The notes below the pieces were generated by a model. That model was not told where the DNA came from. It worked only from the letters and a program-made list of their open reading frames with translations, and made no database searches. A stretch of DNA of 15,619 nucleotides. Origin: Calditrichota bacterium. GTDB lineage: Bacteria > Calditrichota > Calditrichia > RBG-13-44-9. Both the position numbers and the translations under genes were made by a program. Below, piece by piece: positions 7,674 through 15,619 of the stretch; position 1 is the stretch's first letter; each line of letters opens with the position of its first letter. The stretch spans positions 1 through 15,619 of the forward strand of contig JAJRXE010000196.1 in assembly GCA_024276455.1 (NCBI GenBank). The letters run 5' to 3'.

Positions 7674-8705
7674 ATGATAAAAGAAGCGATTGCAAAATTT
7701 ATGGAAGGAAAAAGCTTAACCCGGGCGGAATCGTACCAGGTAATGGAAGAAATTCTTTCCGGCAAGGCGACCGACGCTCAGATTTCCGCCTTTCTGGTTG
7801 CGCTACAAATTAAAGGAAGCACCGTGGACGAATTGGCCGGAACGGTGCAAGCGTTTCGGGAGCGCATTACCCCTTTGTCCATTGACGATGAAAATGCCAT
7901 CGATAACAGCGGGACCGGCGGAGATAATCTGGGAACCTTCAACATTTCTACGGCGGCTTCAATTGTCGCGGCCGGCGCCGGCGCCAAGGTGATTAAACAT
8001 GGTTACCATTCAGTGTCCAGCCAGTGCGGTAGCGCCGACGTACTGAAAGAATTAGGGGTGGAGATCGAACTTTTTCCGGATCAATTTTACCAGGTGTTCG
8101 AAGAAACCGGCCTGGCCTTCATTTTTGCCCCCCGCTACAAACAAATTCCCCGCAATTTTGCCGGCATTCGGCAAAGCCTGGGTGCCCGCACCATTATTAA
8201 CATTCTCGATCCTCTGACCAAACCGGCGCTTACCAAACGGCAGCTCATCGGGGTGTACGATTTTACACTCTCTCGCTTGATTGCCGAAGTGCTACGGGAG
8301 TTTGAGATTTTCAATGCCATGGTGGTGTCCGGAGAAAACGGTCTGGACGAAGTGAATATTAGCGGGGTCACTTACGTGGTGGAGGTAAATGGACAGGATA
8401 TCACCGAGTACCAGATCGTTCCCGAAGATGTGGGACTGAAACGCTGGCCGATCGAGAGTATTAAAGGCGGTTCCCCGAAAGTGAACAAAGAAATCATTCT
8501 GAAAGTATTGAAGGGAGAAAATGGCGGTGTTCGCGACGTTACCATTATTAACGCGGCGGCAGCGTTGAAGGTAAGCGGTCGGGCGAAGGATCTGAAAGAA
8601 GGAGTTCGAATGGCCCAGGAAGCCATCGACAGCGGGGCGGCCTTGAAAAAACTGGAAGAGCTGGTAGCCATCAGTCAAAAAGTGAAAAAAGAGAAAATGT
8701 CTTGA
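7674..8705 (+). CDS. trpD: Anthranilate phosphoribosyltransferase family protein (TrpD-like, altered substrate pocket)
   Basis: Cytoplasmic member of the TrpD family, 343 residues, the usual length. TrpD transfers phosphoribose from PRPP to anthranilate in tryptophan synthesis. PRPP and Mg features are present: GTGGD (80-84), FNIST (89-93), KHG (108-110), SVSSQCGSAD (113-122) and GLDE (223-226, D225/E226). Arg166, equivalent to the anthranilate-contacting Arg164 of the Sulfolobus enzyme, is kept. Several neighbours differ: KHGNR reads KHGYH (Asn to Tyr111), the HP pair reads KQ (156-157), and GPL.NP reads DPLTKP (Gly to Asp179, Asn to Lys183). Starting at ATG 7674 places GAGGTG 6 bases upstream; the in-frame GTG 7665 lies inside that site and is rejected. 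A TrpC-like gene follows after 17 bases, with no other trp genes nearby. Family membership is certain, but anthranilate as substrate is doubtful. Confidence 0.88.
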   Translation: MIKEAIAKFMEGKSLTRAESYQVMEEILSGKATDAQISAFLVALQIKGSTVDELAGTVQAFRERITPLSIDDENAIDNSGTGGDNLGTFNISTAASIVAAGAGAKVIKHGYHSVSSQCGSADVLKELGVEIELFPDQFYQVFEETGLAFIFAPRYKQIPRNFAGIRQSLGARTIINILDPLTKPALTKRQLIGVYDFTLSRLIAEVLREFEIFNAMVVSGENGLDEVNISGVTYVVEVNGQDITEYQIVPEDVGLKRWPIESIKGGSPKVNKEIILKVLKGENGGVRDVTIINAAAALKVSGRAKDLKEGVRMAQEAIDSGAALKKLEELVAISQKVKKEKMS

Positions 8706-8722
8706 GGAATAAAGGAGTGGGA

Positions 8723-9529
8723 ATGGACCCCAAGTTGCGTAAGAAGATTTTAAAAGCAAAACAAAAAGAAGTGAAAGATTTAAGACGTAATTTTGAGCCC
8801 GGCTTAATTCGCAATGCCGCATTTTCCATTGGGACCCAGTTTACCAGTGCTCAAATTACCTTGCAGGACGAAGAGGCGCCTCCTCTGGCCATTCCGTTGC
8901 TCTCGCGCTTTCTGACCCACGAGGTGGAGATTGAGAATTACCACCCCTTTCGTCTGGTACGCGATTTGAGCCGTTTAAACCTTACCATTTTCTTTGTGGC
9001 AACAGATGCCCGCTTTTTGGGGGGCGATCCCACCCACATTAACCTCATTAAAACCGGACGGGATGTGAGCGCCATTGTCCGCGATTTCATTATTGCAGAA
9101 GAACAGATTTACCAGGCGAAAGCCTGGGGAGCGGATGGCCTGTTGCTGGACAGCCACTTTGTTCCCGAGGGGAAAATTCCTCATTTTGTGGACACCACCT
9201 TTCAAATGGGTTTGGAACCGTTTTTGCAAATTCACCGTCCCGGCGACCTCAGCTCTGTGGAGCTGGAATTGCTGGGAGGCATTTTGATCTCTCCGCAAGA
9301 TTCCGGAGAATTGCTGCAAGCCGGTGAAAACGGGTGGCTGGAAGAGCTTCAGGTTCGCAACATCCCGGTGCTGCTCGCCGGGGGAATGGCGTCGTTGGAG
9401 GAACTACGGGAGTGGCGGGCAAAAGGAATTCGCCATTTTCTACTGGCCGACGATTGGATGTTACAGGAAGACCCCATTCGGGAAGTGGAAAGAGTTTTAG
9501 AAATTTTAGAAATGGGACTAAAGGAATAG
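8723..9529 (+). CDS. TrpC-fold (indole-3-glycerol phosphate synthase-like) protein lacking catalytic residues
   Basis: A 268-residue (beta/alpha)8-barrel protein, normal IGPS length. It begins like TrpC (KILKAKQKEVKDL) and aligns through VATDARFLGGD (92-102), VRDFIIAEEQIYQAKAWGAD and the GLEPFLQIH region. Against the Sulfolobus enzyme, the usual catalytic positions are changed: Lys110 is Arg120, Glu159 is Gln169, Asn180 is Ser190, and the Glu210-Ser211 pair is Ala219-Gly220. The E.K segment preceding SPS is replaced by IPLLSRF. The phosphate-binding IGSSLM loop reads LADDWM (241-246), with two acidic residues. Indole-glycerol-phosphate synthase activity is therefore unlikely. ATG 8723 has AAAGGAG 5 bases upstream, preferred over TTG 8702, which overlaps the trpD stop. 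It probably is cotranscribed with the TrpD-like gene and with mltG, whose start abuts its stop. A binding, scaffold or new catalytic role is possible. Confidence 0.85.
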   Translation: MDPKLRKKILKAKQKEVKDLRRNFEPGLIRNAAFSIGTQFTSAQITLQDEEAPPLAIPLLSRFLTHEVEIENYHPFRLVRDLSRLNLTIFFVATDARFLGGDPTHINLIKTGRDVSAIVRDFIIAEEQIYQAKAWGADGLLLDSHFVPEGKIPHFVDTTFQMGLEPFLQIHRPGDLSSVELELLGGILISPQDSGELLQAGENGWLEELQVRNIPVLLAGGMASLEELREWRAKGIRHFLLADDWMLQEDPIREVERVLEILEMGLKE

Positions 9530-10639
9530 GTGGCTTTGAAAACGAACCGTTTGAGGCTGTTGGGAGCGAAAGCAGGATTCGCACTTTACCTTTTCTGGCG
9601 GGTGTTGAAGCACTATTCCCGTCGTTTCTACGGTGTTTACCTGATCTTAGCCCTGTTGCTTCTTGCCTGGATGGTAAAGTCCAATCTGTTTCCGGCCTAC
9701 CAGGAAGAAGTTGTGGAGAAACTTCCCCGTAAAACCGTTCTGATTCCCAGAGGCGCTTCTTTCCAACAAATTGCCACTATTCTGGAAAAAGAGGGGGTAC
9801 TGACCCACCCACGTACCTTTCTTTTTCTAGGGCGGGTAACCGGTTACGAGAGCAAAATGAAGGCCGGCATGTTCGAGGTGCCCGAAGGGTTGCATCCCTG
9901 GTGGTTACTGCGGTATTTAACCCGTCCTCAGCAAACGCAAATTAAAGTGACGTTACCGGAAGGAATTACCTGTGCGGAAATGGCTCGTATTTTTAAAAAT
10001 AAATTGGCCATCGATTCGACCCGGTTCATGAGTCTGGTACACGACACCGTTTTTATTCGGTCGTTAGGAATCCGTGCCCCCAGTCTGGAGGGGTATTTAT
10101 TGCCGGAAACGTATTATTTCGTCTGGGGCACTACCCCGCGAGAGATTATTCTGCGGCTGGTGCGAAACACCCTGCGGATTTTCGAAGCAGATTCCGTTCA
10201 ACAACAGCTGGCTCGTCTGGGCATGACCCGCCATCAAATTTTAACCCTGGCCTCGATTATTGAAGGTGAAGCCATGGTGGATTCCGAGCGGGTTCTCATT
10301 AGCTCGGTGTACCACAATCGGTTAAAACGCGGCTGGCTGTTGCAGGCCGATCCCACCATTCAGTACATTTTGCCCGGACCACCCCGCCGGCTGCTGAAAA
10401 AAGATCTGGAAATCGATTCCCCTTACAACACCTACAAATACCGGGGATTGCCCCCCGGACCGATTAACAATCCGGGTAAGAAATCCATTCTGGCTGCCCT
10501 TTTTCCGGCCCGGACTCGCTACATGTATTTCGTGGCCAGCGGCGACGGGGGACATCACTTCTCCCGAACAGCCAGGGAGCATGCTTACTGGAAGGCCCGT
10601 TTCGAAGAGGTGCGTCGGAAATATCGGCGCTCCCGCTGA
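9530..10639 (+). CDS. mltG: Endolytic murein transglycosylase MltG (YceG-like)
   Basis: Inner-membrane lytic transglycosylase that cleaves nascent peptidoglycan strands and is thought to end glycan polymerisation. It has 369 residues. A single membrane helix lies at about 34-50 (YGVYLILALLLLAWMVK), then a LysM-like segment at about 65-115, then the YceG catalytic domain. LASIIEGEA contains Glu245, equivalent to the catalytic Glu218 of the E. coli protein; the usual EKE there is EGE. VYHNRL, LQADPTIQY, SPYNTYKYRGLPPGPI.NPG, YFVASGDGGHHFS and the terminal EH complete the signature. Translation starts at GTG 9530, the base right after the TAG of the TrpC-like gene, with AAAGGA just upstream, indicating coupling to that gene. 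Confidence 0.93.
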   Translation: MALKTNRLRLLGAKAGFALYLFWRVLKHYSRRFYGVYLILALLLLAWMVKSNLFPAYQEEVVEKLPRKTVLIPRGASFQQIATILEKEGVLTHPRTFLFLGRVTGYESKMKAGMFEVPEGLHPWWLLRYLTRPQQTQIKVTLPEGITCAEMARIFKNKLAIDSTRFMSLVHDTVFIRSLGIRAPSLEGYLLPETYYFVWGTTPREIILRLVRNTLRIFEADSVQQQLARLGMTRHQILTLASIIEGEAMVDSERVLISSVYHNRLKRGWLLQADPTIQYILPGPPRRLLKKDLEIDSPYNTYKYRGLPPGPINNPGKKSILAALFPARTRYMYFVASGDGGHHFSRTAREHAYWKARFEEVRRKYRRSR

Positions 10640-10720
10640 GGGCTTTATTCCGTAATCCCATAAAAACCTTCTTTTCGAACGTTTTTTTCCTGTCGCGATT
10701 TCCCTAAAATTAGCTTTCAA

Positions 10721-10728
10721 TAAATTTG
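10721..10728 (+). promoter_or_regulatory. Possible Bacteroidota-style -7 promoter element before pcrA
   Basis: TAAATTTG at 10721-10728 fits the TAnnTTTG consensus used by the primary sigma factor of Bacteroidota. It lies 16 bases before the pcrA start, in the 105-base AT-rich gap after mltG. The matching -33 TTTG is not clear (only a GATTT near 10697-10701). If real, the 5' leader would be very short. This is a weak call. Confidence 0.2.
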
Positions 10729-10744
10729 AATTGGTGATATATTT

Positions 10745-13003
10745 ATGGCTGAATTTGACGACACAAAGGCACAGAATATGAATCAGTCACAGTTGCTGGA
10801 GGCACTCAATCCCCAACAGCGGGAAGCGGTTGTCCATACGGAAGGTCCTCTGCTGGTGCTGGCAGGCGCTGGCAGTGGCAAAACCCGGGTCCTCACATAC
10901 CGGATCGCTTTTTTGATTGAACGCAGATTGGCGGCTCCCCACGAAATCCTGGCCGTCACTTTTACCAACAAAGCAGCCAACGAGATGAAAACCCGGGTCG
11001 AGTCCCTTTTGAATATGTCTGTGCAACATTTGTGGATTGGCACGTTTCACTCCATTTGTGCCCGGTTCCTTCGTCAAATTGCTAAATACATCGGCTATCA
11101 ATCCAATTTCACCATTTACGATGTGGACGATCAAATCGCTCAAATTAAACGCATCATGGATTTCCTGAACATCAGCCGGGAGATTATTTCACCCAAAGTG
11201 GTGCAGTACACCATCAGTCAGGCAAAAAATCAGATGAAAGATGCCCGCCAATTCGAAAAGCAAGCCTACGATTACCGCAGCCAGCAAATTGCAAAAATTT
11301 TCTGGGAATATGAAGCTGCTCTGCGAAAAAATAACGCTTTCGATTTCGACGATTTGTTAATTAAACCCATCGATGTGTTTACCGCTCATCCGGAGGTCCT
11401 GGAGGCTTACCAGCGCAAATTTAAATACCTTCTGGTGGACGAATACCAGGACACCAATAAAGCCCAGTATTACCTGATTAAATTACTGGCGGCAAATCAC
11501 CAGAATGTGTGCGTGGTCGGGGATGAAGATCAGAGTATTTACCGTTGGCGCGGGGCTAACATCGAAAATATTCTGAATTTTGAAAAAGATTACCCCGAAA
11601 CCCGGGTGATTCGTCTGGAGCAGAATTACCGTTCCACCCAGACCATTCTTTCCGCCGCCAACAGTGTGGTGGCAAACAATGTAAACCGTCTGGGAAAAAA
11701 TTTGTGGAGCAAACAGGGCAAGGGTGAGAAGATTAAAGTGGTTGAGACCCGGGACGAAAGTTCCGAAGCCAGCGCGGTGGTACAGTTCATTCAACAGTTG
11801 CTCATTCAAAAACGGCTTTCTTACAACGACATGGTGATTCTTTACCGTACCAACGCCCAGTCCCGGGCACTGGAAGAGCAATTGCGGGCACACAATATCC
11901 CTTACACCATTGTGGGGGGAATGAAATTTTACGAACGCAAAGAGATTAAAGACATTCTGGCTTATTTAAAAGTGCTGGTGAATCCCACCGACTGGGTAAG
12001 CCTGCGGCGTATTATTAATTTTCCCTCCCGCGGGATTGGCGAAGTCACCATTAACAAGCTGGAGAAATTTTCCCGCCAGCGGCAGTGGAGCCTTTTCCAG
12101 ACCCTGGAGCGGGTCCGGGAAATCAGCGATTTACCGCCCAATACGGCCAAAAAGGTGGAACAATTTTACCAACAACTCAAAAAAATACGGGATCAACTGT
12201 CCCGCCTGAATGCCCTGGAAATAACACAGCGAGTGGTGGAAGAGTTTCGCCTGAAGAAGATTTACGAGGATTCCCGGCGCCCGGAAGACGAATCCCGGGT
12301 GGAAAACATCAACGAGCTGTTAAACAGCATTCAGATTTTCCTGGAACGCAATCCCGACAGTGGGGAACTGGAGCACTACCTGGCAGAGGTGACCCTGATG
12401 ACCGACATTGACAACTGGGATCCCAGTAATCCCACCGTTACGTTAATGACCCTCCACAGTGCCAAAGGATTGGAGTTCCCGGTGGTTTTTATTACCGGCC
12501 TGGAGGACGGTCTGTTTCCGCTCTCCCGTTCCTTCGAGCAGGAGGATGACCTGGAAGAAGAGCGGCGCTTGTTTTATGTGGGATTAACCCGCGCCAAAGA
12601 GCAGCTCTATTTGCTCTACGCGCTGAATCGCCGTCGTTTCGGGCAGGAAAATTTCGGGTCTTTTTTTCAGTCCATGCCTTCCCGCTTTTTGTCCGAAATT
12701 CCCTCCCGCTACGTGGAACGGATTCGTTGGGGGAAGCAAAACAACCGCTACCGGCGTAAAAAAGAATCCTATTTTCGAGCGGAAAAACCGCTTACCGCTC
12801 CGCTGGATACCCTGCCGGATGAGGAAGGCAAGTTCAAAATCGGGCAGTGGGTGCGTCACGAATCTTTTGGAAAGGGGCAAATTCTGGGAGTTGAGAAGAG
12901 TCGTCTGGGTACCAAGCTGACTATTTATTTTGAGCGAAAAGAGATAAAAAAACTGGTTGCCGAGTACGCTAATCTCGAGATTACTGAAGAAACGGAGAGT
13001 TGA
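10745..13003 (+). CDS. pcrA: PcrA/UvrD-type superfamily 1A DNA helicase
   Basis: ATP-dependent 3'-5' DNA helicase working in nucleotide excision and mismatch repair and in clearing transcription or replication roadblocks. At 752 residues it has the full-length PcrA form. Motifs in order: Q motif LNPQQREAV (21-29), Walker A GAGSGKT (41-47), Ia VTFTNKAANEM, Ib IGTFHSICARFLR, Walker B VDEYQD (231-236), III GDEDQSIYRWRGA (259-271), IV QNYRST (293-298), V HSAKGLEF (571-578) and VI YVGLTRAKE (611-619). The C-terminal KIGQWVRHESFGKGQILGV segment (about 698-748) is the Tudor-like domain that in PcrA binds RNA polymerase. No key residue is missing. ATG 10745 is used; a second in-frame ATG at 10778 would still leave the Q motif intact. 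The Shine-Dalgarno is weak (GGTGAT). Confidence 0.95.
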   Translation: MAEFDDTKAQNMNQSQLLEALNPQQREAVVHTEGPLLVLAGAGSGKTRVLTYRIAFLIERRLAAPHEILAVTFTNKAANEMKTRVESLLNMSVQHLWIGTFHSICARFLRQIAKYIGYQSNFTIYDVDDQIAQIKRIMDFLNISREIISPKVVQYTISQAKNQMKDARQFEKQAYDYRSQQIAKIFWEYEAALRKNNAFDFDDLLIKPIDVFTAHPEVLEAYQRKFKYLLVDEYQDTNKAQYYLIKLLAANHQNVCVVGDEDQSIYRWRGANIENILNFEKDYPETRVIRLEQNYRSTQTILSAANSVVANNVNRLGKNLWSKQGKGEKIKVVETRDESSEASAVVQFIQQLLIQKRLSYNDMVILYRTNAQSRALEEQLRAHNIPYTIVGGMKFYERKEIKDILAYLKVLVNPTDWVSLRRIINFPSRGIGEVTINKLEKFSRQRQWSLFQTLERVREISDLPPNTAKKVEQFYQQLKKIRDQLSRLNALEITQRVVEEFRLKKIYEDSRRPEDESRVENINELLNSIQIFLERNPDSGELEHYLAEVTLMTDIDNWDPSNPTVTLMTLHSAKGLEFPVVFITGLEDGLFPLSRSFEQEDDLEEERRLFYVGLTRAKEQLYLLYALNRRRFGQENFGSFFQSMPSRFLSEIPSRYVERIRWGKQNNRYRRKKESYFRAEKPLTAPLDTLPDEEGKFKIGQWVRHESFGKGQILGVEKSRLGTKLTIYFERKEIKKLVAEYANLEITEETES

Positions 13004-13006
13004 AAA

Positions 13007-15619
13007 ATGTTTCGAAAACTATTTTTGATTCTTTTCGTCGTTCTTTTGGCCGGAATTGGGCTTGCTCAACAATACGGCGAAAGCGACGATTTTGCTTACG
13101 CGTTAAAATTGTTTAACGAAGGGTTTTACGATATTGCCGAGCAGCAATTCAGCGTGTTTATTAACCGTTACCCGAACAGTGAAAGGGTTCCGGATGCCCT
13201 GTACTACAAGGCTGAGGCATTGTACCGCTTGAAAGATTACCAGAACGCCCGGATTGAATTTCAATCACTGGCCGTCACCTATCCGAATCATAAAATGGCT
13301 CCGGAAGCCTGGTTAAAAGTGGGCGATTGTTACCAGAATTTAGGAAAATGGCAGGAGGCGGCCAAAGCCTACGAAACCGTTAAGAAGCTGTATTCCAACA
13401 ATTCCAATGCCCCGATCGGTTTGTTAAAAGCGGCTCGTATTTTGTTAAAACACCGCGATTTTATTAAAGCGGAACAGATTTTACGCGATTTGCTGGACCG
13501 TTACCCGGAGAGTGCGGTTTATCTGGAAGGACGTTTGCTGTACGCCGAGTTGCTGTTGGCAGAACAAAAACTGGATCAGGCCCTGAATGAATTTAACAAG
13601 GTGCTGGAAGGAACCGATGATCCGGCCCTGTTAGCCCGGGCACATCTGGGCAAAGGCAAGTTCTACGAAATCCTGGGACAGGCGCCCCGGGCGATTGGTC
13701 AGTACGAAACGATTCTGGAAAAATTCCCACGCAGCGATTCCTATTTCCCGGCTCTGGTGAATTACGCCCGTTTATTAATCCGGGAGAAAAAATACGACCA
13801 GGCGGTCCGTTTTTTGAATAAAAATATCGGGCGATTCAAATCCGGAGAAAAAAATCAGCGGCTAAAACTTTACCTGAGCGCCGCACAGTATTTGCAGGGG
13901 AATTATTTTGCCGCTCGCAAAACCCTGCAATCCCTCCAGGAGGTGATCAACTTAAATGACCCGGTGCGGGCCAGGATGAATTTTTACCTCGGAGCGGTTT
14001 ATTTGAAAGAAGGAAAGTGGCAGGAGAGTCTCGATCATTTCAATAAGTTGGTGGTGGACACCCAGTTGGTGCACAGCGCACCGTTGTATTCCCGGGTTGC
14101 CGAAATCGAAACCGGTCGTCTGTTTTTACGGTTGGGGAATTTTCAGAAAGGAGCCAATCGCATTCTTTCCCACTTGAAAAACTATCCCACTGATCCGATT
14201 AACGGGGATTTGTTGGCCGAATTAGTAGAAAGTTCTTTCCGGATGAATAAACCGGGGCGGGCGGAAGAGTTCTTCCAGATGTTTATTCAAAAGTTTCCGG
14301 ATCATCCCCGGCGCGACGACTTGCTTTTCTCTCTGGCCAAGGCTTACTTCCGACAACACGATTTCCAGAAAAGCCAGGTCTTGTTTGAACGGGTCGTGCT
14401 GGAATACCCGGCGACAGCCCAGTACGATTCCGCAAAAATTTACCTCGACGCCATCCGGGAATATTTTACGGTGAACGAGAGTCTGGGAATCAACCGGCTG
14501 GCGAAACTCATGGGGCGTTTGCTCTCCGGAGAGCCGCGCGAAAAACTGACCCTGGACCTGGCCCGGATTTATCTGCACGATCTGAAAGATTTCGACGAAA
14601 GCGTACGCCTGTGCCAGAGTGTAATTAGCGAAACCAGCGATCCGGCCCTCCTGGGAAAAGCGAATTACCTGATTGGATTGAGTTACTGGAAAAAAGCGCG
14701 TAAAAAACAGTTCGGGGGCGAAACAGCCCTTCACGAAGAACAAGCCGCGCGCGAAGCCCTGAAAGCGGCCATGGAATATGTGAACCATCTGGACAATCCC
14801 GACGAAGTGGCCTTCACATTTTTGAAAATAAATGTGGGCGAAAAAGCGGATCAAATCAATTCCCTGGAAAAACTCATCCAGTATTGGAGTGTTTTTCTGC
14901 AAAAGTATCCCCGTTCTGCTTACGTTCCCCGGGTTCAGAGCATTCTGGCGGATTTTTACTTGCAGACCGGAGACACTGTTCGTGCCCTGGCTTTGTTGGA
15001 TTCTGTGGTACAAACGGCGCCCCCTGAGATGGCCGGCGAAGCGTTGTATCAGATTGGTGACATTCTCTTCCAACAAAAGAAGTTCCAGCGGGCCAGCGAA
15101 GTGCTAAAAGACTTTCTCCTGCGCTATCAGGATCATCCCTTCCGCACCCCGGCCTTTTTATTGCTGTCGCAAATTGCCGAAAGAATGGGCAATTACGCGG
15201 ATGCCGCCCAGTATTTACAGTTGCTGCTGAAAGAGGACAATTATTCTCTGCAGGCAGAGTTAGCCAGAAGCCGTCTCCCGGAATTGTATCTGTTAGCGGG
15301 ACAGTACGCAAAAGCGCTGGAAATTGTTCGGCCGGCTCTCAATTTTGTGAATACAGATGATCCGGTGGTGGCCGACTTCCTTTATTCACCCCGGGAGGAA
15401 TTTTTATTTTACGCCGGGGAGGCCAATTTTCGCCTGCAAAAGCTCGCCGAAGCGCGAAATCGCCTCATGCAATACTTGCGGTGGGGGCGACAACTGAATT
15501 TTGAAGATCGTGCCCACTTTTTACTGGCAGAGATTGCTCTTCAGGAAAACGATTCGGAATCCGCTTTACTGCATTTGCGAATCGTCGCTAAAAAGAGCGT
15601 ATCCCCTCTTTTTGTTCAA
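13007..15619 (+). CDS. Secreted tetratricopeptide-repeat protein (3' partial)
   Basis: A large repeat protein whose frame runs without a stop from ATG 13007 to the window edge, giving at least 871 residues. The start has GGAG at 12994-12997 inside the end of pcrA, only three bases after whose stop codon the ATG begins, so the two are probably cotranscribed. Residues 1-20 are a clear signal peptide (MFRKLF, then a Leu/Val core, ending GLA before QQYGES), directing it to the periplasm or cell surface. The rest is a string of TPR or Sel1-like helix pairs: recurring Y..A...F..F....P.S patterns, for example FYDIAEQQFSVFINRYPNSE, DYQNARIEFQSLAVTYPNH and DFQKSQVLFERVVLEYPAT. The first repeats resemble BamD/CpoB-type outer-membrane-linked TPRs. 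No enzymatic domain is visible in this part. A scaffold role in the envelope is likely; the partner is unknown. Confidence 0.88.
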   Translation, partial: MFRKLFLILFVVLLAGIGLAQQYGESDDFAYALKLFNEGFYDIAEQQFSVFINRYPNSERVPDALYYKAEALYRLKDYQNARIEFQSLAVTYPNHKMAPEAWLKVGDCYQNLGKWQEAAKAYETVKKLYSNNSNAPIGLLKAARILLKHRDFIKAEQILRDLLDRYPESAVYLEGRLLYAELLLAEQKLDQALNEFNKVLEGTDDPALLARAHLGKGKFYEILGQAPRAIGQYETILEKFPRSDSYFPALVNYARLLIREKKYDQAVRFLNKNIGRFKSGEKNQRLKLYLSAAQYLQGNYFAARKTLQSLQEVINLNDPVRARMNFYLGAVYLKEGKWQESLDHFNKLVVDTQLVHSAPLYSRVAEIETGRLFLRLGNFQKGANRILSHLKNYPTDPINGDLLAELVESSFRMNKPGRAEEFFQMFIQKFPDHPRRDDLLFSLAKAYFRQHDFQKSQVLFERVVLEYPATAQYDSAKIYLDAIREYFTVNESLGINRLAKLMGRLLSGEPREKLTLDLARIYLHDLKDFDESVRLCQSVISETSDPALLGKANYLIGLSYWKKARKKQFGGETALHEEQAAREALKAAMEYVNHLDNPDEVAFTFLKINVGEKADQINSLEKLIQYWSVFLQKYPRSAYVPRVQSILADFYLQTGDTVRALALLDSVVQTAPPEMAGEALYQIGDILFQQKKFQRASEVLKDFLLRYQDHPFRTPAFLLLSQIAERMGNYADAAQYLQLLLKEDNYSLQAELARSRLPELYLLAGQYAKALEIVRPALNFVNTDDPVVADFLYSPREEFLFYAGEANFRLQKLAEARNRLMQYLRWGRQLNFEDRAHFLLAEIALQENDSESALLHLRIVAKKSVSPLFVQ

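Noticed and set aside
7559..7813. 84-codon + strand frame overlapping the start of trpD
   Set aside because: It has no ribosome binding site of its own, a low-complexity basic translation, and it overlaps the well-supported trpD frame.
7674..8705. Thymidine/pyrimidine-nucleoside phosphorylase instead of TrpD
   Set aside because: The family shares the fold, but GTGGD, FNIST, KHG.HSVSS and GLDE match TrpD and not the phosphorylase motifs (KHSTGG, KHG.R.L.HTGG).
8702..8722. TTG 8702 as the start of the TrpC-like gene
   Set aside because: It overlaps the trpD stop and lacks a properly spaced ribosome binding site, while ATG 8723 has AAAGGAG at good distance.
14222..15076. Long open frame on the minus strand (284 codons)
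   Set aside because: It lies wholly inside the TPR gene, which has a signal peptide, ribosome binding site and repeat pattern. The antisense translation has no recognisable motif, so it is a mirror of codon usage.

Overview
The window reads as a bacterial chromosome segment from the FCB superphylum. A Calditrichota-like lineage is my best guess, but it is an inference only. The basis is balanced base composition, AGGAGG/GGAG-type ribosome binding sites, a long secreted TPR protein, and an otherwise ordinary housekeeping set (mltG, pcrA). No marker gene fixes the taxonomy. All nine substantial genes lie on the + strand with short gaps. There are no rRNAs, tRNAs, insertion sequences or CRISPR arrays that I can see. 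Both ends cut through a gene.

Left part (2-6259), uptake and breakdown. The 3' end of a large six-hairpin glycosidase related to amylo-alpha-1,6-glucosidases comes first; its frame stays open to the left edge and seems to begin with the tail of another domain. It is followed by an SSS-family sodium:solute symporter, a 67-residue two-helix membrane protein with a perfect Shine-Dalgarno, and an APC-family amino acid permease. The glycosidase and symporter plausibly hydrolyse a glycan and import the product.

Middle part (6260-9529), the unusual region. A 323-base gene-free stretch with several inverted repeats leads into a secreted 5'-nucleotidase-like metallophosphatase. This protein has lost several metal ligands and carries a Cys-rich motif where the DxH motif should be. 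A 161-base leader follows, with hairpins and a possible 9-codon ORF. Then come a TrpD-family phosphoribosyltransferase and a TrpC-fold protein 17 bases apart. TrpD keeps its PRPP/Mg residues but has changes around the anthranilate pocket. The TrpC-like barrel lacks essentially all known IGPS catalytic and phosphate-binding residues. No other trp gene is in the window. The pair looks like a tryptophan-derived module that has been repurposed, and it is the best candidate here for an undescribed function.

Right part (9530-15619), envelope and DNA maintenance. mltG (endolytic transglycosylase) starts on the base after the TrpC-like stop codon. Next are a PcrA/UvrD-type helicase and, three bases after its stop, a secreted TPR-repeat protein of at least 871 residues that runs off the right edge.
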